Below, piece by piece: positions 51,575-62,060 of a stretch of DNA of 64,000 bases. The translations under genes were made by a program, and so were the position numbers. The notes below the pieces were generated by a model. It worked only from the letters and a program-made list of their open reading frames with translations. It did not search any database and was not told where the DNA came from. Every line of letters starts with the position of its first letter. The first letter of the stretch is position 1. This stretch comes from Athripsodes cinereus. Its lineage: Eukaryota; Arthropoda; Insecta; Trichoptera; Leptoceridae. The DNA lies in contig OX388322.1 of NCBI GenBank assembly GCA_947579605.1, positions 4,216,001 to 4,280,000 of the forward strand, read 5' to 3'.

Positions 51575-52025
51575 ATAAAATAAAATATTACAATTAACAT
51601 CTATTTTTAATCCACGACATTCACGGCACATCTATGACGTATGAAAAAAAACATTAATTAATTTTATTGTTTATCACATAACATAACATTGTTTAAAAAT
51701 AATGATCTCAATTTCATACATTGTAAAATATACGAGTATTAAATAAGTACTTACTTAACGAAGATGTCTTTTATTCCACTTGAGTGGATTTCGATGCAAG
51801 ACAAGGTTACAATATGTCTATTGTAGTCCAACTATTTGACTTCCTGAATCACAAGCATCTTAAGAGTCTCAGAATTACTATAGTTGTTACAGATGATGTG
51901 AACATTAAAATAAAATATTTTATTAAACCAGGCTTTGCTCATGAAAAAACTATACGATATTAAACCCTCATTTTGCATCCGAATTGAGGTAGAACATTGA
52001 AGAAACGCTATAATATAAGCCTATC
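51575..52025. other. Unassigned A+T-rich stretch
   Basis: No recognised motif. Confidence 0.3.
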
Positions 52026-52029
52026 TTCT

Positions 52030-52190
52030 CATACTTCATTCGCTTCTTCCACATTCATACAATTTATCATTCATTTCTCATGAAAATTTGATCCGTGTGA
52101 TCCAGCCACGTAGTTCTCGGACGTCCACCCTTTTTCACAACCTCTCTTTCAGCGGCCGGTGTGACGCGGAGATAACGCTCTTGCCAAAAA
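52030..52190. mobile_element. LINE-D end and SINE2 head
   Basis: LINE-D on the minus strand ('cacgtagttctcggacgtcc', 'cttcttccacattcatacaa') directly meets a plus-strand SINE2 head ('gcggccggtgtgacgcggag'). Confidence 0.6.
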
Positions 52191-52224
52191 ATATTGAGTG
52201 AGAGACCCAGTGGACATTATTTAA

Positions 52225-52475
52225 TGAACACACATCATCATCATCATTCAGCCAAGGTTCAAGGCCTTGGCTGAATCTAGTAGCCTCTTCCACTCTCGTC
52301 TGTCCATTGCTTTTGTCTTCCAGTTTGTGATTTGCAGTGTGGATTCATCGGCGCTGACAGAGTCCACCCATCATAGTTTGGGCCTTCCTGGTCTTCTTCG
52401 TCCTTGTGGTGTGAGGAGTGTGAGGCGTTTTACAGGGCTGTCGTCGTCCATATACACACATACATGTTTATGAAT
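52225..52475 (-). mobile_element. LINE-Q C-terminus
   Basis: One minus-strand frame encodes 'GRRRPGRPKLWWVDSV', 'DESTLQITNWKTKAMDRREW' and 'KRLLDSAKAL' before an (ATG)n tail. The 'GRPK.WW.D' and 'A.DR..W..LL..A' motifs are typical of LINE C-termini. Second copy at 2880-2975. Confidence 0.75.
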
Positions 52476-52479
52476 TGAC

Positions 52480-52780
52480 TCAAATATTAATAAGAGGAAT
52501 AAAGGCATTTAATTGTTGTCATTGATATAAAGATAAGACCTCGAAGAGTAACATACAATGACGTATGCTAATAAATATAAGATTTACCTATAATGATACT
52601 AATCTAATAAATATTTGTATCTGTTTGTAGATATATATGTTCTCAACCAACACTGTAACAAAACAAGTATGAGGAAAAATATTATATTCTATACGATGTC
52701 TCACCCTATGGGCAGATTTTAGGTAAAAATATTATAAATATCTTACATATTGACAAAAATATTAGTGTTAACACTTGTGT
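52480..52780. other. Unassigned A+T-rich stretch
   Basis: No recognised motif. Confidence 0.3.
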
Positions 52781-52782
52781 AT

Positions 52783-52974
52783 TGTAGGGTTACCTACTCT
52801 TGACACAATCTAAATACGATCTTAATCTTATCTTGATAGATGACACGCGAAGGGACTATAGTCAAAAATACTATAGAGATTGGAAAGCACTATCTTTTTC
52901 TATAGTCACTTAGCGCGTCGTAGATCAAGACAAGATTTAGATCGTATCTAGATTGTATCAATAGTAGCTCTGCA
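52783..52974. mobile_element. MITE-H copy 1
   Basis: Inverted arms: 'cctactcttgacacaatcta' with 'aatacgatcttaatctt' on the left, and 'aagatttagatcgtatctag' with 'attgtatcaatagtag' on the right. The centre has facing 'agggactatagtca' and 'tatagtcact' words. Confidence 0.7.
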
Positions 52975-53477
52975 GGAAATTAATATCTGTAAGTTGAGTC
53001 AAGACATAATATTTTTATATCAATATATCGAGTATAATATCAAAATGGAGCTAATATATTATATAATTTTCTTGATGTGTAGTCTCCGGAATATGTGTTT
53101 GCATAAAAACATGATGTTTGGTAATAATATAAAAACTAAATAAGGTACAATGCAATAATAAATCACTGACATTTAACATAAGATCACTGTGTAATATGGA
53201 TAGAACTGCCAAAATATTTCAATCATGGTGCTGCCATTTTTTTAAAAAATCTTAATTTTTTGACATTTCTTAGGATATCATCATCATCTTGGATGATTTT
53301 CGAAAGCTCACGTAGACATAAAAAAATCTGTGATTTATTTTTAATCATCAACCAAGATTAATAATAATATATTGGTGTGATTTTTGCTGACTCATTTGAT
53401 AATATGTATCAAACAGCTGTTGTGCACCTCAAAATAAATAAATAAAATAAATAAATCCCTAGAAATTCAATATACTA

Positions 53478-53685
53478 CAGTAGGGCTACTCTTGACAAAA
53501 TCTAAACAAAATCTTAATCTTAATCATACGACGCACGAAGGGACTATTGGTCAAAAATACGCGCATACCGATCGGGCGGTAGCGGTAGCGCGGTGTTTTT
53601 GTTCATAGTCCTTTCGTGCGTCGTATGATCAAGATCAAGACAAGATTAAGATCGTATTTAGATTGTGTCAAGAGTAGCCCTACTG
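53478..53685. mobile_element. MITE-H copy 2
   Basis: Ends 'cagtagggctactcttgaca' and 'tgtcaagagtagccctactg' are perfect inverted repeats over 20 bp, and similarity runs inwards to 'acgacgcacgaa' and 'ttcgtgcgtcgt'. The centre is G+C-rich ('cgggcggtagcggtagcgcg'). No transposase; superfamily unclear. Confidence 0.8.
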
Positions 53686-53689
53686 AACT

Positions 53690-54515
53690 TCCTAAACGCC
53701 TTCCACGTTATGAATCAGATGGGTACACAAAAAATGTCATCCTGCAAACAGCTTTTTTAATAAAATCTTGACAAATGCATACACAAGCTTTCATGAATCC
53801 TCTGAAGTTATGCTATTTGATGAATATTTCTTCAGCGAAACCGGGTATAAGTACACTAGTAAAATGTTAATTGGTCAGATATTTCACTCACTAGGAACCA
53901 ATTCACTCCTATGTATCTATCAATTAATTATATTATTTTTATCATAGACAATAATATATTTTATTGATTGGATTAAAATGATGTAAGCAATAATTTATTG
54001 CGTTTTCTGATGATCTAATAACTATGCAAGATTAAGATCAATTTACAAAGTCTCTGTGAAAGAATAAATCCACATTTTTCTTTGACTATTTATAATATTT
54101 TCAAAATCTTCTGGGTACTTCACAACTACAAACCATTGTCGGTCGAAAATCACAGTAACATAAATCTCATTAGCATTTTTTGTTTTACTGTAATTAGTGG
54201 GATCATTTCAATTATTTGTTAGTTATCAATATGCTTCAGCTTAGATATTTAAGTTTTCTCATCATTTCTGTCGTAAAATTTTACCTTGCAAGTAAATAAA
54301 ACCGAGTAATTATCACTATAAAGTAAACCGTGTTTGTGTTTAAATTATTTTTATAGTTTTTATAATTATATAATATAATATAAAAAAATGAACTTTCATA
54401 AAGTTGACACCGACATAATAGAATCTCTAATAAAACATAATCTCTAATAAAACATAATAACATAATATTGTATCTTGTTTTTATTATATATTTCATTTGT
54501 AGTTTTTTTTTAGCA
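53690..54515. other. Unassigned A+T-rich stretch
   Basis: No recognised motif. A short direct repeat, 'aatctctaataaaacataat', lies at 54421-54460. Confidence 0.3.
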
Positions 54516-54574
54516 TCTTGTTTTTATATACTTTTATCTATATGTTTTTTCTATTGTTTTATTTTTATTTTTTT

Positions 54575-54770
54575 ATTTTTTCGGGTTGGCTGGAAGAAAT
54601 CGCATATGCGATAAGCCCGCCTTTTGGTAGTTTATTGGAACAAACACATGTACACATTATAAATATTGATGCCAATAAAGCTTTATTTATTTATAATTAA
54701 AAAGTGAAAAGTTAGTTGGAAGACATCGAATTTTAACTCGCCCTCTGTACATTGAATTGTATAACTGATA
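54575..54770 (+). mobile_element. Two Rep-B ends in tandem
   Basis: 'gggttggctggaagaaatcg' with 'atgcgataagcccgcc' (54575-54700), then a second start, 'gttagttggaagacatcgaa' and 'actcgccctctgtacattga' (54712-54770). Confidence 0.65.
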
Positions 54771-54774
54771 TTTA

Positions 54775-54990
54775 TATACTCCCACTCTTTTTTCTGAGTT
54801 TTCGAGTGATCTGTGTTTATAAAACCTCAGTAATAAGATGATTAAAATCTAAAATACAGCTATGAGGCATACCACCTTCCACTCTGAATGTCATATTTTT
54901 TTTATGGGCACGGATAGTACAATCCGCATGTTTATTACTTGTTTGTCCGCCGGCTGCTCCACTTGTGAGATATGCCATGATGGTATAGTA
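54775..54990 (+). repeat. Rep-A copy, nearly full length
   Basis: 'ctcccactcttttttctgag', 'aggcataccaccttccactc', 'caatccgcatgtttattact', 'gctgctccacttgtgagata', ending 'ggtatagtagtagtg'. Confidence 0.75.
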
Positions 54991-54994
54991 GTAG

Positions 54995-55340
54995 TGCTAT
55001 TCAAAGAGTGTGTCCAGCGATAATAACTAACAAAAATTATTCGTTAATAGATGCCTACATCTGACGTCAGAGCTATTCTACTGTAAATCCAATTATACAC
55101 TAATTTTAGTACATAACACTTTATAGGTAAGTTCTATCAAAAATTATTGCTTTATGCAATGCGAGGTAATGATATCATAATAATTATGCATTACACCTTT
55201 AGATAATAGACCACATTAATTAAAATGATGTCATTTCATTGATACAAAGGTGTGAATATGTTAATTATCTCACCAATGCCTTTTGTTATTTGGATGTAAC
55301 TTAGATAATAACGTAGCATCACATAATAATTTCTACTCCA
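54995..55340. other. Unassigned A+T-rich stretch
   Basis: No recognised motif. Confidence 0.3.
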
Positions 55341-55344
55341 ACTA

Positions 55345-56220
55345 TAGTGGTACCCTGACATACGAGTGCCCCAGCATACGAGTTTTTTGAGATACGAACC
55401 GTCGCCGAGCGAGTGATTTTTTGCTTTGAAATACGAGCAATTTAATGACACTTGCCTAACTCATTTCCGAAACATTCTGAAAGGGAGGAAGAAACAAACC
55501 TCCAAGTCGTAGATCGAGTGATTTTTTGGTTTGAAATACAAGCTATTTAATTCTTCTTCTTTTCGTGTCGGTCAGCAACGACAAATAATAAAAACACCAA
55601 ATCCACATTTACACTCCCATTCCCTCCCAGAAAGCAACGACCTCTCTTGCAGCTCCCCCTAGGTGAGTTCATCCCACGAATTCCTCCCAGTGACACTGTC
55701 TGGGAGCCATTGGGCATGTCAGGAGGTGTCCAGTGTCTTGCTCCTCTCCACAGTCACACGCCGTGCTCTCAGCCAAGCCCCATCTCTGGAGGTTCTTTCT
55801 AGTGCGAGCTATTTAATGACACTTGCCTAACTCATTTCCGAAACATTCTGAAAGGGAGGAAGAAACAAACCTCCTTGGACATGTTTTTTTAAACGGACTA
55901 CAGGTGAAAGTATGAAAAGCGTGGCGAAAAAGACAAAGACTAGTGAAGAGAAAAGCAGTGACGAAAATTAAGCGAAAGTAACACTTCTACTGTATTTCTT
56001 TACATTCTGTTTTATTATGTTTTTGTACAATATTTGTCGTTAATAAATACATTTTTCTAATTCAAAAATACGTAGCAAAAATAACTGGGATGACATTTTG
56101 GAGACTGGAACAGTTAATGGCAGTTCAATTAACTTCAATAGGGAAATTTGCTTTGAGATACGAGTAATTTGAAATACGAGGCTGTGGAACGAGTTAAATT
56201 CGTATGTTGAGGTACCACCG
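55345..56220. mobile_element. Tc1/mariner (pogo/Tigger-like) element
   Basis: TA duplications at 55343-55344 and 56221-56222. Ends 'tagtggtaccctgacatacg' and the complement of 'cggtggtacctcaacatacg'. 'ATACGAG' words repeat through both ends, as in pogo/Tigger non-autonomous elements. A block of about 100 bp is duplicated ('cttgcctaactcatttccga' at 55453 and 55824), and the second copy is split by a LINE fragment (55552-55806). A transposase-like scrap 'gaagagaaaagcagtgacga' lies near 55944, but no usable frame remains. Confidence 0.7.
55552..55806 (-). mobile_element. LINE C-terminus with CCHC knuckle
   Basis: An 11-bp duplication, 'agctatttaat' (55541-55551, 55807-55817), flanks it. The minus strand encodes 'RWGLAESTACDCGEEQDTGH' followed by 'LLTCPMAPRQC' and a diverged end before an AGAAGAAGAA tail. 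'C.CG...T..H....CP' is the Cys/His knuckle found near the C-terminus of several LINE groups (R1, I and relatives). 5'-truncated. Confidence 0.75.
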
Positions 56221-56308
56221 TATAATATTATACTGAGTGATACATTATTCGCAAAAACAGAGGTTAGTTTACTCAAATTCAAACATGTTTATTGGGATAA
56301 TTGTACAT

Positions 56309-56510
56309 TTTTTTACAATTGGTTCTAGTTTAACTTAAATTTTTTATTGAGTAGTGACCTGGTTTCGACTTATAAAGTCATTGTCAAACGTGAGAATTAT
56401 TGTAAATAAAGTCAGTTTGACAATGACGTCAGGTCGAAAGTCTTCAAGACGAAACCAGGTCACTCCTCAATAAAAATTTAAGTTAAACTAAACCGATAGT
56501 GTTTTTTTTC
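56309..56510. mobile_element. Inverted-repeat element, PLE-end-like
   Basis: The left arm 'agtttaacttaaattt', 'gagtagtgacctggtttcga' is mirrored at the right by 'gaaaccaggtcactcctcaa' and 'aatttaagttaaact'. The centre holds 'gtcattgtcaaac' and 'gtttgacaatgac'. The tail 'gacaatgac..cgaaaccaggtcac' resembles PLE 3' untranslated ends as I know them. A decayed relative lies at 5640-5765. Confidence 0.65.
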
Positions 56511-56577
56511 ATAAATAAATAAATTATTACCAGTACAAGAATATAAAAAAATAGATAAAATTTCTTCTTCTTCTGTA

Positions 56578-57065
56578 GGTGCCCTGTCAGGTCCACCCGA
56601 CGTTGGCGATCACTCTGGCAAAAGTTTCTCGGTCCTGCGCTGTCTGGAACAAGTCCTCCACACCTCTCATTCCAGTCCAATCTCGTATAATGCGCAGCCA
56701 CGATGTCTGCCTTCTGCCAGCCCCCCGACGCACCTCTATTTTGACTGTCATCAACCGCAAAATGTGGTACTTTTCTCCTCGCATTATATGACCCAGATAA
56801 GAGATCTTACGCACTTTGACATCCAACAGGAATTCTCTGTCCATTCCAGCTCTTCTTAATTCCTCTACATTTGTGACTCTATGAGTTCAACGAATACGAA
56901 GCATTCTTCTATGAAGCCACATTTCAAATGCTTCCAAGCGATTCATTGTATTCATTTTTAGGGTCCAGGTTTCAGAACTGTACAGCAATACAGACCATAC
57001 ATAGGACTTTACGAGTCTCTGTCGAAGTTTCAGATTAAGATTGTCGTTGCAGAAGAGATTAACCA
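56578..57065 (-). mobile_element. LINE-E RT C-terminus, reference copy
   Basis: The minus strand gives a single frame with one in-frame stop. In order: 'LRQRLVKSYVWSVLLYSSET', 'FEMWLHRRMLRI', then TGA where relatives have tryptophan (at about 56889), 'THRVTNVEELRRAGMD', 'ISYLGHIMRGEKYHI', 'WLRIIRDWTGMRGVEDLF', 'AQDRETFARVIANVGWT', stop, and a GAAGAAGAA tail. These are post-palm LINE RT motifs. Fragments at 1105-1315, 23065-23245, 30040-30100 and 38060-38245 align to it. 5'-truncated, so no YxDD or endonuclease. Confidence 0.8.
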
Positions 57066-57069
57066 AATA

Positions 57070-57595
57070 AAGTCTATATAAAATATCTAATTCCACCACT
57101 GGTGTCTTTTAAATATATAATGTTTTGAATATAATTATATATTCCACAAATAGCTGTATGTCGGTGTAATACTACACTATGTCACAAGACGGCATTTTAA
57201 ATTTTTCACAATTTCAAAAAAAATATTATTGCAACTCACATGCTTGTTAACACGAAATTAGTGAAAAAAAATGTGAATGATTGCTTTCAATCCCGGGGGT
57301 ATTTTGGCCGGGAAATCTTTTAGATGATACGTCACCTCCGGTTTGGACAAGACATGTAGAAATTCGGAATAATGGATGACCCCAGACATCTCGGTATCCG
57401 GGTGGACGCTGGATCCCTTTCAATGCTATTTACCGTGATTCTCACTTTTTTTCCTAATTTACTTGATATCATGTTAAAATGGCGTTGTTTTGTTCTACTT
57501 TATCAACAACAAAAAAATCTTTTTATAATGAATATCATATTATTTAACGCATTTAAAATATGTTATAAAAAAGAGCAAGATATTTTTTTTATTTA
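57070..57595. other. Unassigned, with a G+C-richer patch
   Basis: 57285-57430 is less A+T-rich ('cccgggggtattttggccgg') and may be an eroded TE segment. No motif recognised. Confidence 0.3.
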
Positions 57596-57596
57596 C

Positions 57597-57635
57597 ATCT
57601 ACATACGGCGTGATCCTTTCACATGTTAAACAAGC
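57597..57635 (-). mobile_element. Rep-C end fragment
   Basis: 'tacggcgtgatcctttcaca' inverted. Confidence 0.5.
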
Positions 57636-57798
57636 AGTATAAAAGACAGCAAATACAATCAGACACGATAATCAAAAATCACAAGTCAAATTCCAGACAC
57701 ACACAAAAAGTCACGAGTAATTAAGTTAAATGAGTAGGTACCTATATATAATTTGTTATATATAGTTGTAGTTACCTATATATAGTTGAATACATAAT

Positions 57799-57975
57799 TT
57801 GAGTTCGTCGGTAGCCTGGAGGTAGAGTCTCGGCCTCATGAACAAGGGGTTCGTGGTTCGATACCAGGTGCCGGCAAACTCCCCTTTCACGACACAAGCT
57901 TTTGGTAGCTTACTGTGAAAAAGGTTTATAAGGTTGTATTTGGGTTTATAACAAAACCCAGATATATCTTTAAAA
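57799..57975 (+). mobile_element. SINE1 copy, full length
   Basis: 'cggtagcctggaggtagag', 'ggttcgataccag', 'cccctttcacgacacaagct', 'aaggttgtatttgggtttat', A-rich end. Confidence 0.8.
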
Positions 57976-57979
57976 AATA

Positions 57980-58385
57980 ATATCAAACAGTCAAAAAATA
58001 AAATAATGCGAAACAGAAGAAGTCAATGGGAAACAATTGGTTAATAAATTACATTATTTATGCCAATACAAACAAGCATGAATAAAACAACAATTCCGAA
58101 AAAAAAAAAACAAAGATAATATGCTATTATGCTATTTGAGGGCATTATCACTATATTATTCCATAAGTCACTTTGCTTAAAATTCGACATAGTATAGTTT
58201 CGCTCCCGCATATTGAATTATATTCTACATATGTATATTACGTAACATAAATAATAACAAAAGAGAGAAGTGATCTAGTTGTCTAGAAGATGATTAAATG
58301 TGACAGGTTTCGTAACTAGGGCGAGGATATCTTCAGAATAATTGTTAATTTATAATAGGTAATTGATATTGTGGCCAATTTGTAG
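57980..58385. other. Unassigned A+T-rich stretch
   Basis: No recognised motif. Confidence 0.3.
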
Positions 58386-58388
58386 TCA

Positions 58389-58640
58389 TCTAATATATAA
58401 AATTCTCATGTCACGGTGTTTGTTATCATACCCCTCCGAAACGGCTGGTCCGATTTTGATGAAATTTTGTGTGCTTATCGGGTAGGTTTGAGAATCAGCC
58501 AACACTTATTTTTCATACCCCTAAAACTTAAGGGTGGTTCACCCCGATTTTTTTTATGGTGTATGGATTAAAAATATATACTACCCTAAATTTTCATCCT
58601 TCTTACATCAACCCCTGTTTTTTTATAGCGTTATTAGTAT
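58389..58640 (+). mobile_element. Helitron 5' end
   Basis: Begins TC after an A: 'tctaatatataaaattctca' then 'gtcacggtgtttgttatcat', 'gaaacggctggtccgatttt', 'ttttcatacccctaaaactt' and 'aagggtggttcacccc'. The start resembles the 5' end at 46445, and I recognise the following sequence as a common lepidopteran Helitron 5' region. No hairpin plus CTRR end was found downstream, so the 3' end appears lost. Confidence 0.65.
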
Positions 58641-58644
58641 GAAA

Positions 58645-58870
58645 CCTGAAACCTATCACTCCCAACACCCCCCCCCCCCTTTTTTCCCCTTTTTCCTTTC
58701 CTTTTATGCATGTATGTTTGTATCTTTTTTTTTTCTCAGTCTCTCCCTTTTTATATATAATATGTGTGTTTGTATGTATGTTTGTACATGTGTTCACTTT
58801 GTGAATTTTCTCTTTTTTTACCAAACTGCTTTAGATTACTGATTTTGTTTTTATCGTTTTTTTAAGTTAA
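58645..58870. repeat. Low-complexity pyrimidine tract
   Basis: A C-run of about 11 at 58668-58678 followed by T/C-rich sequence and 'tgtatgtatgtttgtacatg' words. Probably expanded simple sequence inside or beside the Helitron remnant. Confidence 0.5.
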
Positions 58871-58877
58871 TACTTTT

Positions 58878-59015
58878 GGGTAAGTTGGTAGAGATCGCGC
58901 CTTTGCGATAAACTCGCCCTCTGTATATTGATTGTATTTAATTTAAATGTATACCTTTTATGTAATTGTTTTTTATCAATGTACAGTAAAGAATGAATAA
59001 ATAAATAAATATATG
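58878..59015 (+). mobile_element. Rep-B (LINE 3' end), intact
   Basis: 'gggtaagttggtagagatcg', 'gcgataaactcgccctctgt', 'caatgtacagtaaagaatga', (AAAT)n. Confidence 0.75.
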
Positions 59016-59049
59016 GCAAATGTATATGGCATAATGTTTATGTCATATC

Positions 59050-59330
59050 ATTAATACCATCACGGCATTTCCCCCAAAGTGGGTTGGCCAGCGGATTGAC
59101 TGCATGTAAAAAATATGCATGTCGTGCTCTCTGTGCCAGTAAAAGTTTTGACATGCAGGATGGGATGTTAACCTCGTTGCTGAATTGAAGATGTGAATAA
59201 GTACCTAAACCTTTCAGATGTACCTACTCCTACTACTTTATCATCACAGCGTACACCACAATTGGAGTAGCCAGCAGACCAGCTGTATACAATGAACATT
59301 CAAGCTGTCCTCTCCGTGTTACCTTTAAGA
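59050..59330 (-). repeat. Two Rep-A copies in tandem
   Basis: First 59053-59210 ('ataccatcacggcatttccc', 'atgcaggatgggatgttaac'), then 59235-59325 ('catcacagcgtacaccacaa', 'agctgtcctctccgtg'). The second is cut by the Tc1-like element. Confidence 0.7.
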
Positions 59331-59334
59331 TCTA

Positions 59335-59749
59335 CAGTGGGGGCCATAAGTATGGAAACGCTTAACAAAATATATCAAAATGATCAATAGCAAGTTTTTT
59401 CTCTTTTTGTGAGGACAACAAATGAATAAATAAATATAAAAATGTTAAAATAATTACTTCAATATTCGCAATACTATACAAAAAAAAGATAATTTCAATT
59501 ATTAAAGGGCATCTCATAATGGGCTATTATGACTCATTAATGTTGGTGGTTGAAATAAAACCTCCATTAAATGGTAAAAAACCGATGACTCATCCAAAAA
59601 ATTATGGAACTTTAATAAAAACAGTGATAGTGACACATTTCAACCATAAAAATAATATATTTTAATGAATACCTAAGTTCATTGAAAACCTAACTTTTCT
59701 AGGAATTTAAACAAAAATCTAAGCGTTTCCATACTTATGGCTACAACTG
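59335..59749. mobile_element. Tc1/mariner MITE
   Basis: TA at 59333-59334 and 59750-59751. Ends read 'gccataagtatggaaacgct' (left, after 'cagtggggg') and the inverted 'gcgtttccatacttatggc' before 'tacaactg'. 415 bp, no transposase frame. The ends resemble Tc1-type transposons. Confidence 0.8.
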
Positions 59750-59784
59750 TACCTTTTATGATATATGACTATTAGTACTACTTT

Positions 59785-59975
59785 GCCATCATGATATATT
59801 CTACAAGTGAGGTAGCCAGCCGATCCACTACATGTGATTAACATATTAATCTTCCACTTTGTACCAATAAAAAAAATCTGGATGGACAGCATACCTCATC
59901 GCTGAATTGTATCTTTTACAGGACACTCGAAAACTTACAGAGAAGAGTGGTTCACATTTTTACCGGGGACTTAGT
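59785..59975 (-). repeat. Rep-A copy
   Basis: 'gccatcatgatatattctac', 'gaggtagccagccgat', 'ctggatggacagcatacctc', 'cttttacaggacactcgaaa', 'gagaagagtggttca'. Confidence 0.75.
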
Positions 59976-60107
59976 ACATGGCGTTAAGCTACGGTTAATA
60001 AAACAAAAAAAAGACAAAAAAGCGTGCCGATAATTGACACGTCATGTTTCCTGGACACAATTATTTTTTTTGTATTAAAAATTAATATTTTAACAATTGG
60101 TTTAAAG

Positions 60108-60569
60108 CAGCGATGAACAAACCGCGGCCCGCGGGCCGCATGCGGCCCTCGGCCGGTATATCTGCGGCCCGCCAGCGAATTGAATAATATAAAAAAAATT
60201 GTCAATACCAGTAATAATCGGATATTCGGTAAAAGTACCGAATACTTAATAATTCGAGTAAATATTCTTTAACAAAACTGAGGAGTTTTTGAAATATTTC
60301 AAATTCCTATACCATTTTGAAAATTCAAACACAGGTACTGCGAGAAAATATTCTTTAAGAAAACCGAGGTGTTTTTGAAATATTTCAAATTCCTATACAG
60401 TAGTACTATACCATTTTGAAAATTCGGTGACGGGGGGGGGGGTAGAAATTTTAATGTGTGTGCATTTCTGGAAATTTGAATTTTTAGTGTTAAATTTCTT
60501 ATAGCGGCCCGTCCTTAGCTCATAATCTTCCCGAGTGGCCCTTGTTCCCTAAAAGTCTGTGCATCCCTG
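60108..60569. mobile_element. hAT MITE with foreign interior
   Basis: A perfect 8-bp duplication, 'gtttaaag' (60100-60107, 60570-60577), flanks it. Ends 'cagcgatgaaca' and inverted 'tgtgcatccctg'. The outer 70 bp is strikingly G+C-rich ('gcggcccgcgggccgc'). The interior (about 60210-60450) matches part of the different hAT MITE at 15479-15818 ('tttgaaatatttcaaattcc', 'aattcggtgacgggggg'), with one segment duplicated. Confidence 0.8.
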
Positions 60570-60579
60570 GTTTAAAGCA

Positions 60580-61635
60580 ACCATGAAAACTTAAATTGGA
60601 ACATTATTATATTAGTACTTAATATAATAAAAAGTAGAAAAATAAGTTGTCTGGTTAATAACAATAATAAAATTGAATTCATCACTATGCGATATACTTA
60701 TAATTTTATTTGATTTGGATTAATTTAATCATAACTAATCAATTTAACCTTCACCTATTTGAATCCACTAGCGGATAATAAATTTCCCCTGCGGTTAAAA
60801 TTTACTGTTAACCGGACATATAAAATAAAGTGCTGAATCAAAAATGGATTGTATATGAATCTTACATATATGTATATTGCTTCTAATTGTCTAGTCTTGG
60901 AGATATATTGCTTCTATTAATCTAATCTTAAAGATATATAGCTTCTATTTATGTCATTTTTAAAAAACATTTCTTCTATTTATCTAATTTAAAAGACACG
61001 TTTCTTCTATACATCTAATCTTAAAGAAATATTGCTTCAAATGATGAGAATAAATGAAATATTTAAAAAAATATTAATAAAATAAACGAATTTTACAGTT
61101 TTGAACGAATACGTGATGAAAGTTTGATAAATAAATAGAAAAATCTGAATTTATAAGAAATACATTTAATATATATTACATTTGCCATGAATTTGATAAT
61201 TTTGGAAAAGCTCGTGATAAAATTTAAGATTCACAATTTTAACCGCATATAACGGTTAACCCATTCATTGAATAAAAACGAAAAAAAATAATTTAAAACA
61301 AAAGAATTCGATTTTCATGGATAATTTGTGGTGACGGATGACCTTCATTTATTATCATTACATCATTTGTATTTCGTAAGAGTCAAAATTAAAATAATCA
61401 CGTCGTAATTGGCGTTACATTAGCAGCAAATCGAAAACAATAAAAGCGTAATAGGTATATACTCATTCTGAATGTCACTCAATAACTCTGTGTACTTCTT
61501 TATTCGTGATTCGTTTTTATTTTATAAGACTGTTTGGTTAACCGATTGCGAAAGAGTGGTAATCATTTGATAGATTTCATTGCAGTGGCAACCAGGAACA
61601 AGTAAGAGAATTTTGGAAAGCTTTCTCCAAACATT
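60580..61635. other. Unassigned, weak tandem words
   Basis: Near 60865-61035 'gcttctattaatctaatctt' recurs about five times in diverged form ('ttcttctatttatctaattt'), a decayed tandem repeat of about 40 bp. The rest is anonymous. Confidence 0.4.
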
Positions 61636-61639
61636 ATGC

Positions 61640-61728
61640 GTGAGGTTTAACGAACACCTGTCTTATACAGAACACAAGAAATCTTACAGAAAATAGTGGG
61701 CAACACGTTCTGCACCGGGTATTACAAA
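61640..61728 (-). repeat. Rep-A 5' part
   Basis: 'gaggtttaacgaacacctgt' and 'cttacagaaaatagtgggca', then 'ttctgcaccggg'. Confidence 0.6.
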
Positions 61729-61769
61729 GGGTCAATATGCCTAACTAATTCATTTTAACTAATTAGTTG

Positions 61770-62060
61770 TGAGGATTGTAATAAGAAGTATATAGGCCAA
61801 ACAAGTAGGGCGATTAAAACTCGCATTCAGGAACATAACAGGGCATTCAGGAGGTTATCCGGATACTCGGAGGTGGCAGACTATTGTATCAAACTTGATC
61901 ATTCTATTGACATGCAAGGTACTAGGGTCTTACACTCCGAATCCAAGGTTAGCTAACTGAATGCCTTGGAAACTCTTGAAATCCATAAAAATAGAAAAAA
62001 AATTGGTGAATATTCAGATATCATACGCTTCTCCTTTGTTGATACTGAACTGTCAAACAT
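61770..62060 (+). mobile_element. Penelope-like element GIY-YIG C-terminus
   Basis: The plus strand encodes 'CEDCNKKYIGQTSRAIKTRI', 'QEHNRAFRRLSGYSEVADYC', 'IKLDHSIDMQGTRVLHSESK', a stop, then 'LNALETLEIHKNRKKIGEYS'. 'KYIGQTSR...R..EH' is the YIG half of the GIY-YIG nuclease, and the order up to 'LETLEI..N' matches 30365-30895. The GIY half and the RT are missing upstream. The frame runs on into the first satellite unit ('TELSNIFIKSS'). Confidence 0.8.

Noticed and set aside
58660..58680. C-run, and the G-runs near 14245, 39343 and 60430
   Set aside because: Homopolymers of about 8-11 bases inside repeats; may be partly assembly or sequencing noise. No quadruplex pattern of four separate runs.
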